64,000 nucleotides of DNA from NCBI GenBank assembly GCA_024036415.1, contig JAMWET010001336.1:157501-221500 (forward strand), written 5' to 3'. The notes beneath the pieces are model-generated. The model did not search any database. It worked only from the letters and a program-made list of their open reading frames with translations, and was not told the origin of the DNA. A program made the position numbers and the translations under genes. This DNA comes from Prochilodus magdalenae. Lineage: Eukaryota > Chordata > Actinopteri > Characiformes > Prochilodontidae. Shown in pieces: positions 32,735 through 43,059 of the stretch (the first letter of the stretch is position 1; each line of letters opens with the position of its first letter).

Positions 32735-32870
32735 TTGGTGAGCCTACATCCAGAAACGTATTCAGCCCACGCCAAATGCAATCACAGCTGCAGTGGTGCT
32801 CATGAAGGGATTGGACGCTGTTAGGCACGTTTCAGTCACAGGGGATTACGGGCTCTTAACTGTATATGGT
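32735..32870 (+). mobile_element. Tc1-K copy, distal part
   Basis: gcctacatccagaaacgtat, aatgcaatcacagctgcagt and acgtttcagtcacagggga match 42505-42580 and 7235-7300. It completes the element split by the SINE. Confidence 0.7.
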
Positions 32871-32894
32871 ATATAGTCAGAACTTTGTTGTTCC

Positions 32895-33115
32895 GCAGCC
32901 AAAAAAAGTGTTGACGAAGTCGAAACTATTTATTTTGCATTCTTCAAAGTAACCCCACCCGGGCCTTGATGCAGCTTCTTGGCATTCTCTCCAGCATCTT
33001 TATGAGGAGCCACCTGGGATGTTTCCTCCAACAGAAGAAGCTGCACATATGCTGAGCACTTGTTGGCTGCTGTAAGCTAATTGTTTGTGAGGAGGCTTTT
33101 CAAAAGATATTTTTT
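32895..33115 (-). mobile_element. Tc1-like 5' coding-region fragment
   Basis: Plus-strand text cattcttcaaagtaacccca, gccttgatgcagcttcttgg, cattctctccagcatcttta and atgctgagcacttgttggct is the reverse complement of the N-terminal coding region of a common fish Tc1 family, recognised from memory. No intact frame remains. Confidence 0.6.
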
Positions 33116-33880
33116 TACACGTACAAATTTAGTTTTGAAAATGAACTCATACAAACACATCCACAGCCTGCTTCGCCGCTTGGATTTGTCCTAGGAACAG
33201 AATAAGGCTTTATTGCTTTTTTGGCAAAGCTTAAAATGTAGTTTCCAATTGTTTGGTAGGTTCGGTTCTGCCTGTGGGTTCTATTTGTTCTTCAGTAGCA
33301 CCAATGGAATGGATTTTAATGGAACTGCTCATTGTACAGTTCCCGTCTCATTGCTCGCTAGCATCTCTCTCAGAACACTGGACAATAGACCAGTAGGTTG
33401 TATTTGAATATGCAGGTGATGGAGATCCAAGCCAACTTCCATACCACCAGCAGAGTGGCCACTAGGGGGCGTGTAGCATGAGGCTACAATGATGATCAAC
33501 ATTTACGGAGTCAGGCAAGTTTTGTTCGGACCAGTTTATTAGAAACACCATTATTAGTGATAACACAATGTGCAACATGATGGTGATCTGGTGTAGTCTT
33601 CTTCTTCCTCGTCTTCTCCTTTTATGTCTTCTTCCTGGTCCCTTCGTCCACTAACTAGTCTCGTGGTTTCTGAGATATCGACACCCTTCCCACCCTGGAA
33701 GGTTCAGCCTGTTCAGCCTGACTGGGAATACTGTGCTTTAATGTTAGTTCAACTAACATTACTACCGTTACCATTACCCCACAGATCCCCAAACTCCATA
33801 CCGACATGCACTCCTCTATGTGCCGTCCATTCATCCCTCATTCCCCCCATAGCAACCACAGCCTATTAGACAGTGGGAAC
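33116..33880. other. Mostly unique DNA with a transposon-end-like word and a 27-kb-related piece
   Basis: ccagtttattagaaacacca at 33531 resembles a widespread fish transposon end. 33599-33650 is TTC-rich. 33780-33880 resembles the 27-kb tandem repeat (ccccaaactccataccgaca). No gene seen. Confidence 0.45.
33456..33474 (+). promoter_or_regulatory. CTCF-like motif, strong
   Basis: tggccactagggggcgtgt matches YGRCCASYAGRKGGCR without mismatch and deviates only in the last positions. It lies outside any repeat that I recognise. Confidence 0.5.
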
Positions 33881-33881
33881 C

Positions 33882-34065
33882 ATTTAGCTGACGATCTTAT
33901 CCAGAACGACTTACAAGGTTACTCATATTACAGGTAGGCCAACATAGTGTTTGGAGTCTTGCCCAAGGACTCTTATTGGTGTAGCCCAGCGTAGTCACCC
34001 AGACCATAGTAACCCAGACTCCCTGCTGGGTGGTGGTCTAATCCGCTGAGCCACACCAACCACCA
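33882..34065 (-). mobile_element. SINE-1 copy, decayed
   Basis: Tail ccatttagctgacgatctta and tccagaacgactta, then cttgcccaaggactcttatt. The A-box position is ccgctgagcca (34043-34053). The B box is destroyed (ccatagtaacccag). Confidence 0.8.
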
Positions 34066-34589
34066 CAGGCTGAGCAACCATTCCAGGTTTTCCTCAGGAA
34101 ATGCATTGTCCCAGTTACTAGATCCTAATCAGGTGCCCTTTGTAGGTGTGCCAACAGTGGTCCTGTGGTGGTCCTTTTCATCGCTTTGTCGTGACCTACT
34201 GACTCTAAGTGACCAAGCCAGACATCAAAATGAAACACCACTGCTCCTATAAAATAAACTGTCTGGTTCTAGATTAGAGAGAAATGGCTCCAGGCTTTAT
34301 TCTCAGGTGTGGGCTGAAGAGCGTTCTCCTGGGTGGGCTGAATTCGATGGCAGCCATAGTGTACAGAGCTTCCACACGTATACAGTGTTCAGGAGGTGAT
34401 GTAACGCATCCCTGTCTCTGTTATACATGCCCAAACTACAAGTTGTTCCCCTTATCTCAGGGTTCCCTCCAGAGAAACATATATAGAACTGTCACGTCCG
34501 CAAGTCTGCCCGACTCCGCTGCTCCTCAAAACTCCAGCTCCCGGAGTGCACAGCCCGGTGACGTCACACCCATACGCTCACGCTCCGCA
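34066..34589. other. Unrecognised DNA, no gene seen
   Basis: The 136-codon ORF 34284-34694 runs into the 18-bp repeat and has no domain. A CpG-rich segment at 34490-34590 (acgtccgcaagtctgcccga) may be the terminus of an unidentified element. Confidence 0.35.
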
Positions 34590-34685
34590 ACTCCTATTCG
34601 CTCCACCTCTCCTACTCGCTCCACCTCTCCTATTCGCTCCACCTCTCCTATTCGCTCCACCTCTCCTATTGACTCCACCTCTCCT
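34590..34685 (+). repeat. 18-bp minisatellite, ~5 units
   Basis: tattcgctccacctctcc repeated with A/T variants. The length is a multiple of three, so the enclosing ORF gains a hexapeptide repeat (PIRSTS). I think this is incidental. Confidence 0.92.
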
Positions 34686-35169
34686 TTCTACTGATTACAC
34701 CAGCTCCCCACGCTTTACGTAACACGCTTTACGCCACGCTTTACGTAACTGAGCGTTCCCTACTCTTTCTGGATCAAACTGTTTCCGACCTGGTTTGTTC
34801 TCTAGACTTCGTCTTTCTAGCCTTACCCTCTAACTTGTCTCTGCCTGTCTCCTGCTGTTGTCCCTGGTTCTCGACTCTGCTGCGATTTTCTTTGACTCCA
34901 GTTCTCGCTCTTCCCTTCTAACCTTGTCCACTTCTCTTCCTGGTTTCCTGGTTTCGACCCTTGCCTGCCCTTTCGTGTCATGCCCCGGTCCGGCCCCCTG
35001 TTACTGCTGAACCGTTTTCGGCTGTCTCTTGGCTCCGCTAGTGTCACATCTGGCTCTTTGGTCGTGCCAAGAACCTATGTCTTCAACCAGAAGGCCTGTA
35101 CGACCCCTAACTGCTCAAACTGTCCCCCCCATCCTAAAGTCTTGAAAGTCTTGACGGGGGGCTAGTACA
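34686..35169. other. Unrecognised pyrimidine-rich DNA, no gene seen
   Basis: TCT- and CCT-rich text resembling a dispersed fish repeat, plus short antiparallel ORFs without domains. Confidence 0.35.
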
Positions 35170-36600
35170 TTATGCAGCAACAGATGAAACACATCTGCAC
35201 ATGTAAACCTACAAAGAGCACAAAGATAGTAGGTGTTTCTGATAAAACGGCCAATGAGTGTGGCCGTAGGCTCCTCCACCCCCTTATTCAGGGGCCATTG
35301 TAGGACCCCTACTGACTACGCACAACAACAGTTCATTAGCTGTACACCTAGGCTTGGCTTTCCTGATGACATGACGAATGAGTGCAGCCTATCTGTTGTT
35401 GCATAATTCATCAGCCCCCCTCAGGCCCCCTCCTTTATCCGGGACCATCGCAGGACCTTTATCGCAGGACCACCGCTGCCCACTTAATAACTGTACATGT
35501 ACATAAACTGAGGCTGTAACTGTAAATGTACACAGTGCATCTACTGGGTAGGTGTTCCTGATAGATTGGCCAATCAGTGTAGCCCATCTGCTGCATAATT
35601 CATCAGCCCTCCTCAAGCACCAGCCCCCCCCACCCCCTTTATCATAGACCACCGTAGGAGCAGGTAATAACTGTATATGTATAACAGCTGAGCATTAACT
35701 GCTGTAACCTGGTAGGCTTCCCTGCTAAAATGGGCAGTGAGAAATGGGCAGCGAGTGTGGTCCGTCGGCTGTTGCATAATTTATCAGCCCACCCTCATGT
35801 GATCCTCTTATTTATTAAGGACCACTGTAGGACCACCATGGCTCAGATAATAACTGTATACGTACATAAACAGAAGGGTCACAGTTAGTAACTGTAAATC
35901 GACAAAGTGCATCCACTGGGTAGGTGTTTCTGATAAAATGGCCAGTGAGTGTAGCCCACCTGCTGCATCATTTATTAGCCCTTCTCAAGCCTTCGCCCTT
36001 TATTGAAGACCACCATAGGACCCCCACTGACTTTAAAAGTATATGTATTGCTGTCTATAACTGGTGTTTCCGATAGATCGGCCAATCAGTGTAGCCCTCC
36101 TGCTGCATGAATTATCAGCCCTCCTCAAGCACCGCCTCCCCTTTATCAAAGACCACCGTAGGACCACCAATGACCAGGTTATAGCTGTATATGCACAACA
36201 ACCGCTGTATATGCACAAAAAACCTATGCTAGGTGTTTCCGATAAAATGGCCAATCAGTGTAGCCCACCCGCTGCACAATTTATCAGCCGTCCTACAGCC
36301 TCCTCCCTTATCAAGGACCCCCACCGGACCACCAGGTAGCAATTGTATACACACAACAACAGATCATTAACTCTAAACCTATGGTTGGTGTTTCTGATAA
36401 AACGGCCAACAAACACGACCCATCTGTCGGTGCATAATTCATCAGCCCCCCTCATGTGACCTCCTTTATCAGGGACCACCACAGGACCACCACTGACCAG
36501 ATAATAACTCTATATGTACCACAGTAGATGGGCCGTATTCACTCACCGTGAACGTATGGTAGGTGTTTCTGATAAAATGGCCGGTTTCTAATGAACCTTT
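35170..36600 (+). repeat. ~165-bp tandem array, about 9 diverged units
   Basis: The module ggtgtttctgataaaatggcc recurs at about 35232, 35362, 35550, 35706, 35921, 36061, 36231, 36387 and 36558, followed in each unit by a gtgtagccc-ctgctgcataa block, a ttcatcagcc block and ccttta-tc-a-ggaccaccgtagg. Unit length varies from 130 to 215 bp. The start of the unit resembles the fish transposon end at 33.53 kb in reverse (ttattagaaacacc), so the array may have grown from a transposon terminus. Several units contain ggccaatcag, a CCAAT box. No ORF passes through the array. Confidence 0.85.
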
Positions 36601-37060
36601 ATGAAGGAATAACTGACCACTCTGAACCAGAGCGTCCCACCGGACTCGGCAACCGCCCGTCAGCCATCATCGTTTACCTTCTGCGGCAAAGCCGGGAATC
36701 AGGAGTAGGAGTCATGGGCACTCCAGACCAGGTCTAATTCCGAGCATGAGGACTAATGACTCCCCCCTCGGCCCCGCGGAGGGCTGTCATTCAGCGCTGC
36801 TCCGACGCAGACATAATCATAGAGAGAGAGAGGGAGAGAGAGAAGAGGGGATGAGGAACTTTTCATGTTTAATTAATAATGCTAATGAAACGTAATTAGC
36901 AGAGCTTATGAAAAATGCATTCAAATGAGAGATGAGCTTTATCCTTAAATAACAGGCCTCCTGCACTGGAGTCGGTGTCCTATTACATGCTAATTAGACT
37001 GCACTGGGGACTGTTAATTTAACGAGCGCACATCATTTTAATCTTCCGCATGGCGGTGGG
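36601..37060. promoter_or_regulatory. AT-rich homeodomain-site cluster, enhancer-like
   Basis: Unique DNA with a short GA tract (36825-36850), then TTTAATTAATAAT at 36868, CTAATGA at about 36882, GTAATTAGC at 36892 and CTAATTAG at 36990. At least four TAAT cores fall in 130 bp, interspersed with aaatgcattcaaatgag (POU-like). This texture is typical of conserved developmental enhancers; conservation itself is untested. Confidence 0.4.
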
Positions 37061-37655
37061 GTGCGGGACCTGTGCGGGTGTGTGCGAAATGAAATGGTGC
37101 GTCTGGAATAGGAAAAAAAAAAGACAGGGAGGAAGGAAGACAGAGATGCATGGGGCCAGCGGAGGCCGAGACAGAATGAGTAACGTCGCTAGCGCCGTAA
37201 TGGCTAACCTTCCGCTATCGTAGCTGCCGAGACCGGAACGGAACCGCATTCACCGTTTTGATTCGCTATTCCATTTTCCTGTCTTCTTTTATCTTATATA
37301 TATATAATTCAGTTTGAATGGAAGTCAATGGAACCAGACGTCTGTCCAGGCCATTTGGGCCCGTTACTGTTGATCACAAAATATTCACACAGGGTAAAGG
37401 GTGCATGTGCACAACAGGGTCTGATCTTTGGAACCGGGTTACCATCGGGGTTGTAAAAGCTATAGGTTAAAGGTCAAATACCTGTAGGCAGTAATCCAAT
37501 AGGAGAGCTGACCATCCAATAAGACAACACCACGAACAGACCCTCTTTGTGCATTAAAGAGGGGGGTGGGGTCCACATACTGCTTTCTGGACAAGCGCTG
37601 TGATCAGCTTGGTTCTCCAGGTTCTCCTTTCGGTGCTAGAAAGAAAGAATCAACT
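37061..37655. other. Unique sequence, no gene seen
   Basis: Contains a TATA run at 37295-37306 and ggggggtgggg near 37561. No domain-bearing ORF. Confidence 0.4.
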
Positions 37656-37675
37656 TCATAGGCATGCAAATAATA

Positions 37676-38030
37676 CATACAGCTCTGGAAACAAATAAGA
37701 GACCACTCCAGCGTCTCCACATGTACTGCAGGTTCTCAGTGAGGAACCAAAGGTTGGGTTCTAGCTTTACTGGCAGATACAGTGAGCGTCTGGTTCAAGG
37801 TCAAGTGGCAAACACACAGGACAACACAGCTACAGACTGGCAGAGGGCCAAACCCCCTCTCTACTGACCGTGATGAGCGCCACCTCATTCCAACGTCCCT
37901 TACCCACCGTAAGATGACCTCAGGTGACCTACAGAGAGACGGGCGAGCGGTGGCTGGGGGGAACCGCACAGCGAGCATGGTTCTAAAAACAGGCTTCTGG
38001 AGGTCATTAGTGATTTTCTAAATACACAGA
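37676..38030 (+). mobile_element. Tc1-like element, left end and N-terminal coding relic
   Basis: acagctctggaaacaaataa then gagaccact is a recognisable fish transposon end. It leads to gtctggttcaaggtcaagtg and caaacccc-ctac text like the linker region of a Tc1 protein. No continuous frame survives and the right end was not found. Confidence 0.6.
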
Positions 38031-38199
38031 TCTAATACAATATCTGATCTGGAGTTTGGGAGACATGGTTCCAGTAGTGTAGAGAATCAAACAGAACCAA
38101 CACAAACCCAGAACCTGCACAGCTAGAGACACTGATCAGGTACAGGTGGGCTCTTACATTTCTCCAGAGTTGTATATATGCTCACCAATATTAATCCTA

Positions 38200-38590
38200 G
38201 ACTGAAACGTGGCCAGGTCAGGTGCTCCAGATTTGGTGGATGCCTTCTTCCCTGGCACGATTCCGAGGAGAATTCCCTGTAGACTGGGATTTCAGCCACC
38301 GCTGGTAGACCCATACGACCGTACGCTTCCATACACCTGCAGATTCAGCTACTTCCTTCACACTATGGTCTTTGGCCACGCCCACATGCAGTCCCTCCTT
38401 TTAGCCAATCATTACCATCTGTTCTGGAGCGTTTTCCACACATGGAGCTAGACATTCCCTGCACTGTAGCACCTCTTCCCAATCTATGGATCCCGTCACT
38501 CACACCCTCGCAGGTATGTATAGCTTCGGCATCCTCATGCAGCAGCGCCCTCTGCAGGAGCCTGAAGGTACTACCACCTTAAACACCCAG
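38200..38590 (-). mobile_element. Tc1-K copy, minus strand
   Basis: The reverse complement runs colinear with 42125-42440: ggtagtaccttcaggctcct at its start (plus strand about 38573), ggatccatagattgggaaga, catgtgtggaaaacgctcca, ctgaatctgcaggtgtatgg and ggaattctcctcggaat. It includes the helix-turn-helix coding stretch and a CTCF-like word at 38541-38560. Truncated after ccaccaaatctgga. Confidence 0.85.
38541..38560 (-). promoter_or_regulatory. CTCF-like motif in Tc1-K 5' region
   Basis: Minus strand cctgcagagggcgctgct matches the CTCF core with one mismatch (T for the A in CCA). Confidence 0.35.
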
Positions 38591-39320
38591 AATGATTAAA
38601 TATATTTATATATATATGTAACAGATGCCCGGCTGCTGCCTCTCTCTCCCGGACTGATGTTTTTGTGCCGTGCCGCAGATTTTTCCGCACCGTCTTTGTG
38701 TGTTTCGCTGAGGAACGGATGGCAGTGTGGCAGTTCGCAGTTTGCTCGCCCACTGCAGAAGGTGGTAGACTGTCAGAGCGAGCATGTCCTTCTCCCTGCT
38801 TTTCTAAAAGCGCAGCGACAGCCCAGCTCATCCGTGGAAAATGCCGTTACGCCCCACAGGGGAGGGTGTGTGGTGTTGGGGGGGTGCTTGTGATCGGTTC
38901 CCTCTGCCTGCGATCCCTCCCTGGAGCCCTGATTCTATCTGCATCGTAAAGCCATTAGCTAGATGTGCGTCACTAGATACACACTGCCCCGAGTAAGTTT
39001 GCCTTTCCCGAGAATTAACGCAGCTTAGCCAGGCTTGGAGAGGGCATCGGCGGCATATGGTGCGGATTAATATATTCTCCAAACTGCTTTCACCTTAGCA
39101 AAGGTTGGGGTTACACCGCACATCCAGATGTGAAGAAGAGGGAGTGGGATGTGGCACGTGGGCAGGTGGGTGGGCCTTTCTGGAGAAACAAAATAGTCTG
39201 GACTCTGTAGAGTGCTTGGAAAGCCGGCGAGAGACTCCAGACCATTATATATACACGTATATATATACTATAATAATATTATACTATGTACAGTGGAGGT
39301 AATTACAGCTGATTGACAAC
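38591..39320. other. Unique sequence, no gene seen
   Basis: GC-rich from 38640 to 39090, then a TATA-rich stretch at 39244-39285. Overlapping ORFs (38657-38893, 38665-38949 and opposite strand) have no domain. Confidence 0.4.
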
Positions 39321-39600
39321 CCTGACATGTTGGTGGTGTGTTAGTGTGTGCGGTGCTGGTGTGAGTGGATCAGACACAGCAGTGCTGCTGGAGTGTTTAG
39401 ACACTGTGACCACTCACTGTCCACTCTATTAGACACTCCTACCTTGCTGCTCCACCTTGTAGATGGACAGTCAGAGACGATAGCTCATCTGCTGCTGCAC
39501 AGTGCAGTGTTGGGCATCCTAGAGGCGTCCAGCAGCACTGCTGTGTCTGATCCACTCACACCAGCACCACACACACTAACACACCACCACATCAGTGTCA
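39321..39600. mobile_element. 280-bp MITE with ~60-bp inverted ends
   Basis: The left arm (ggtggtgtgttagtgtgtgc, ggtgctggtgtgagtggatc, agacacagcagtgctgctgg) is the near-exact reverse complement of the right arm (39536-39595). No ORF. A right-arm fragment (gcactgctgtgtctgatcca) recurs at about 63655-63690. The GT array begins at its right end. Confidence 0.88.
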
Positions 39601-39802
39601 CTGCTGTGCGTGCGGGCGCGAGTGTGTGTGTGCGTGCATGTGTGTGTTTGGGGTGTGTGAGTGTGGGTGTTAGTGTGTGTGTGTGTGTGTGCACACGCAT
39701 GAGTGTGTGTGTGGGTGTGTTAGTGTGTGTGTTGGTAGTGTGTGTGTGTGTAGTGTGTGTGTGGGTGTCAGTGTGTGGGTGTTAGTGTGTGTGTGCGCGT
39801 GT

Positions 39803-39837
<35 letters not shown>

Positions 39838-40625
39838 CGCGCTCGAGTGTGTGTGTGTGTGTGTGGGTGTTAGTGTGTGTGTGTACGCGCTCGAGTGTGT
39901 GTGTGGGTGTGTTAGTGTGTGTGTTGGTAGTGTGTGTGTGGGTGTGTGTACGCGCTCGAGTGTGTGTGTGGGTGTGTGGGTGTTAGTGTGTGTGTGTACA
40001 CGCTCGAGTGTGTGTGTGGGTGTGTGAGTGTGTGTGTGTGTGGGGGGGTGTGTGTGTTGGTGTGGGTGTTAGTGTGTGTGTGTGTGTACGCGCTCGAGTG
40101 TGTGTGTGGGTGTTAGTGTGTGTGTGTACATGCTCGAGTGTGTGTGTGAGTGTGTGTGTGTGGGTGTTAGTGTGTGTGTGTACGCGCTCGAGTGTGTGTG
40201 TGGGTGTGTGTGTACGCGCTCAAGTGGGTGTGTGTGTACGCGCTCGAGTGTGTGTGTGTGGGTGTGTGTACGCGCTCGAGTGTGTGTGTGGGTGTTAGTG
40301 TGTGTGTGTACACGCTCGAGTGTGTGTGTGAGTGTGTGTGTGTGGGTGTTAGTGTGTGTGTGTGTACACGCTCGAGTGTGTGTGTGGGTGTGTGTGTGTT
40401 TGTGTACGCGCTCGAGTGTGTGTGTGGGTGTGTGTGTGTTTGTGTACGCGCTCGAGTGTGTGTGTGTGTGTGGGTGTGTGTGTGTGTGTGTACGCGCTCA
40501 AGTGTGTGTGTGGGTGTGTGTGTACGCGCTCAAGTGTGTGTGTGGGTGTGTGAGTGTGGGTGTTAGTGTGTGTGTGTACGCGCTCGAGTGTGTGTGTGGG
40601 TGTGTGAGTGTGTGAGTGTGCGCAC
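39601..40625 (+). repeat. GT array with periodic acgcgctcgag motif
   Basis: About 1 kb of GT repeat carrying roughly 17 copies of a tacgcgctcgag-type word (variants tacacgctcgag, tacatgctcgag and ctcaag) every 30-55 bp, with gggtgttag spacers. CTCGAG is an XhoI site. The alternating purine-pyrimidine content gives strong Z-DNA potential. Cys-Val-Arg ORFs are artefacts. Confidence 0.95.
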
Positions 40626-40796
40626 TCTTCCTTCCAAGTGTGTCTCACATGCACTCTCGCTCACATGGACAGTGAGTCTGGCAGACGCCAGCAGGGGTTG
40701 GTGTGTTGCCATGGAGATGTGAGGCAGGCTTGAAAGAGCAGCAAGGTTTGCCCAACAGGACCCGTCTTAAATGGACTGAAGGAGCTGGAGTGAACC
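40626..40796. other. Unique spacer
   Basis: About 170 bp between the GT and CT arrays; no feature seen. Confidence 0.5.
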
Positions 40797-40832
40797 TCTC
40801 TCTCTCTCTCTCTCTCTACTCTCTCTCGCTCT

Positions 40833-40874
<42 letters not shown>

Positions 40875-40886
40875 CTCTCTCCCTCT

Positions 40887-40919
<33 letters not shown>

Positions 40920-40921
40920 AC

Positions 40922-40964
<43 letters not shown>

Positions 40965-41469
40965 CTCTCCTTTTCCCTCATCTCTCCCTTCTCTCCTCTC
41001 TCTCCCTCTCTCTATTCTCTCCTCTTTCTCTTCTTTTCTCTGGCTCTCCTTTTCCCTCTTCTCTCTATTCTCTCCTCTCTCTCTTCTTTTCTCTGGCTCT
41101 CCTTTTCCCTCTTCTCTCCCTTCTCTCCTCTCTCTCCCTCTCCTCTCTCTCTTCTTTTCTCTGGCTCTCCTTTTCCCTCTTCTCTCTCTTCTCTCTCTCT
41201 TCTCTCCTCTCTCTCCTTCTCTCTCTCCTTCTCCCTGCCTCTCTCGTTCTTCTCTCTCTCTCCCTTCTCTCTCTGGCTTTCCTTTTCCTTCTTCTCTCTT
41301 CTCTCTCTCCTCTCCCTCTCTCTCTCTCTCTTTTCTCTCTCTTCTCTCTCTGGCTTTCCTTTCCCCCCCTTCTCTCCTCTCTCTCTTTCCTTTTCTCTGG
41401 CTCTCCTTTTTTCCTCTTCTCTCTCTTCTCTATCTTTCCCTTTCCTTCTCTCTCTGGCTCTCCCTTTCC

Positions 41470-41518
<49 letters not shown>
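40797..41518. repeat. CT-rich array with a tggctctccttttccctctt module
   Basis: CT microsatellite blocks alternate with a recurrent module (ctctggctctccttttccct) at about 40962, 41039, 41092, 41159 and diverged versions to 41460. It is therefore part microsatellite and part minisatellite. Ser-Leu and Arg-Glu ORFs of up to about 320 codons are artefacts. Confidence 0.95.
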
Positions 41519-42120
41519 CATTTCATTACTCAGAGACAGACTCCATTTGCAAACATCCACACAGTTTATCACAGAGTGGCTGTTTCCCCCCCTTTCTGTT
41601 CCTCGGCATTTCAGTGTTTGGCAACAAAAACACCTAGTGCAAACCCAGCCAGCTTGATTTATTTATGATTCATAGTTAGAAATACATAGTGCATCATGCT
41701 GTCAAATTTTCTGCTTTGGTAGAATAAATAAGCGCTTTTCTTCCCCTCGTCTAAAAGTGCCCGACGCACTCGCTGCCGCTACAAAATGAAATCCGGGACA
41801 ATTTGAGGTGTATTACTGTGGCGGTTGTTGCGGTTTGCTCAAAGGTGATGAGACACACCAGTCTGTATCCACTTTGGAAATGAAGTGAATGTGCTCAGCC
41901 GTTTGAAAAGGAAGGCATGTGAAACCGAGAGCCGTGTGCTGTAGTGGCTCGCTGATAACGCCAGCCGCAAGCGCGCTCCCTGGAACGTGCAATCCCCCCT
42001 CATGGCTAGGCCTGAACTTTATCCTCATATCACATCCTCATAAACTCCACATGAGCTGATCCTGACCTTTACCAGGAGCGGAATATGAGCTCACTGGACA
42101 CAAGATTAGTCACCTAGCTT
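41519..42120. other. Unique sequence, no gene seen
   Basis: Single-copy DNA with many CpGs at 41740-41830. No supported exon. Confidence 0.35.
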
Positions 42121-42600
42121 GGTGAAGGTGGTAGTACCTTCAGGCTCCTGCAGATGGCGCTGCTGCATGAGGATGCTGGGGCTATAAATACCTACGGGGT
42201 GTGAGTGATGGGATCCATAGATTGAAAAGAGGTCTAGTTCCATGTGTGGAAAACGCTCCAGAGCAGATGTTACTGATTGGAGTGACTGATCATGTGGGCG
42301 TGGCCAAAGACCATAGTGTGAAGGAAGTAGCTGAATCTGCAGGTGTATGGAAGCAGCGTACGATCATACTGGTCTACCAGCGGTGGATAAAATCCCAGTC
42401 TACAGGGAATTCTCCTCGGAATGGTGCCAGGGAAGGAAGGCATCCACCAAATCTGGACCATCTGAGCAATTCTTTGATGTAAGAGTGTCTGAACACTGAT
42501 GTGGCTACATCCAGAACCCTGTCCAGTCCATGTTCAATCCAGTCCCAGCTGATGTTGGTGCTTGTGGAGGTGTTACCTGGTGTTAGGTAAGCTTATGTAC
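42121..42600 (+). pseudogene. Tc1-K, best-preserved copy: N-terminal transposase region
   Basis: Starts with aaggtggtagtaccttcagg and a CTCF-like word, then ORF 42201-42482. Its residues 35-60 read 'KDHSVKEVAESAGVWKQRTI' followed by 'LVYQRW', a helix-turn-helix typical of Tc1-type N-terminal DNA-binding domains. The Asp-bearing catalytic core is absent: after about residue 80 the sequence passes into noncoding text also found at 6.7, 7.2 and 32.8 kb. It is therefore a nonautonomous family retaining binding-domain sequence. Related copies lie at 6611, 32249, 38200 and 61185. Confidence 0.75.
42144..42164 (+). promoter_or_regulatory. CTCF-like motif in Tc1-K 5' region
   Basis: gctcctgcagatggcgctgc; one mismatch to CCASYAGRKGGCRSY (T for A). 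Confidence 0.35.
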
Positions 42601-43059
42601 CCACCCCAGTAACCAGCTACACCGTACATGACCTACACCTGCACACATATATCTTATTATTATGGGAATCCAACCAAATTAGTGTAGCTGTATCGTATCA
42701 GCAGATTAACACACAACACATGAGCATCATGGGGATGGGGAGTATCTATGTATATCCCATATACTCTATATATAGCTAACTCCAAGCTAGCACAACCGTT
42801 TATTGCTATTTCCTGGAAGACCATTCCAGATTCCAGTCCCGCTTGATGTAAATAGCACATAGCTGAAGTGCCTGGCCAGATTGGACCACACGCAAGCAGT
42901 GCATTCGACTCCTGCTATCCTGTATTCAATGAATTTTCTTGGAAGATCACCGGCTTCATGGCTGAGCTGCTGCTCCTAAATGCTCCCGTTACACAAAAAT
43001 AGCGCGCACAGCTGCAGATCTAGCAGAGCAGAAAGGCCATGAACTGACTCATAACAAAG
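42601..43059. other. Unrecognised DNA, no gene seen
   Basis: Short ORFs only, with AT-rich patches near 42750. Confidence 0.4.

Noticed and set aside
34284..34694. 136-codon ORF with a PIRSTS repeat
   Set aside because: The repeat comes from an 18-bp minisatellite, and the rest has no recognisable domain.
39348..40654. Several Cys/Val-rich ORFs up to 179 codons
   Set aside because: Products of the GT array; all frames of this repeat are open, with no initiation or domain evidence.
40703..41668. 321-codon plus ORF and 186-codon minus ORF
   Set aside because: Both are translations of the CT array (Ser-Leu and Arg-Glu repeats).
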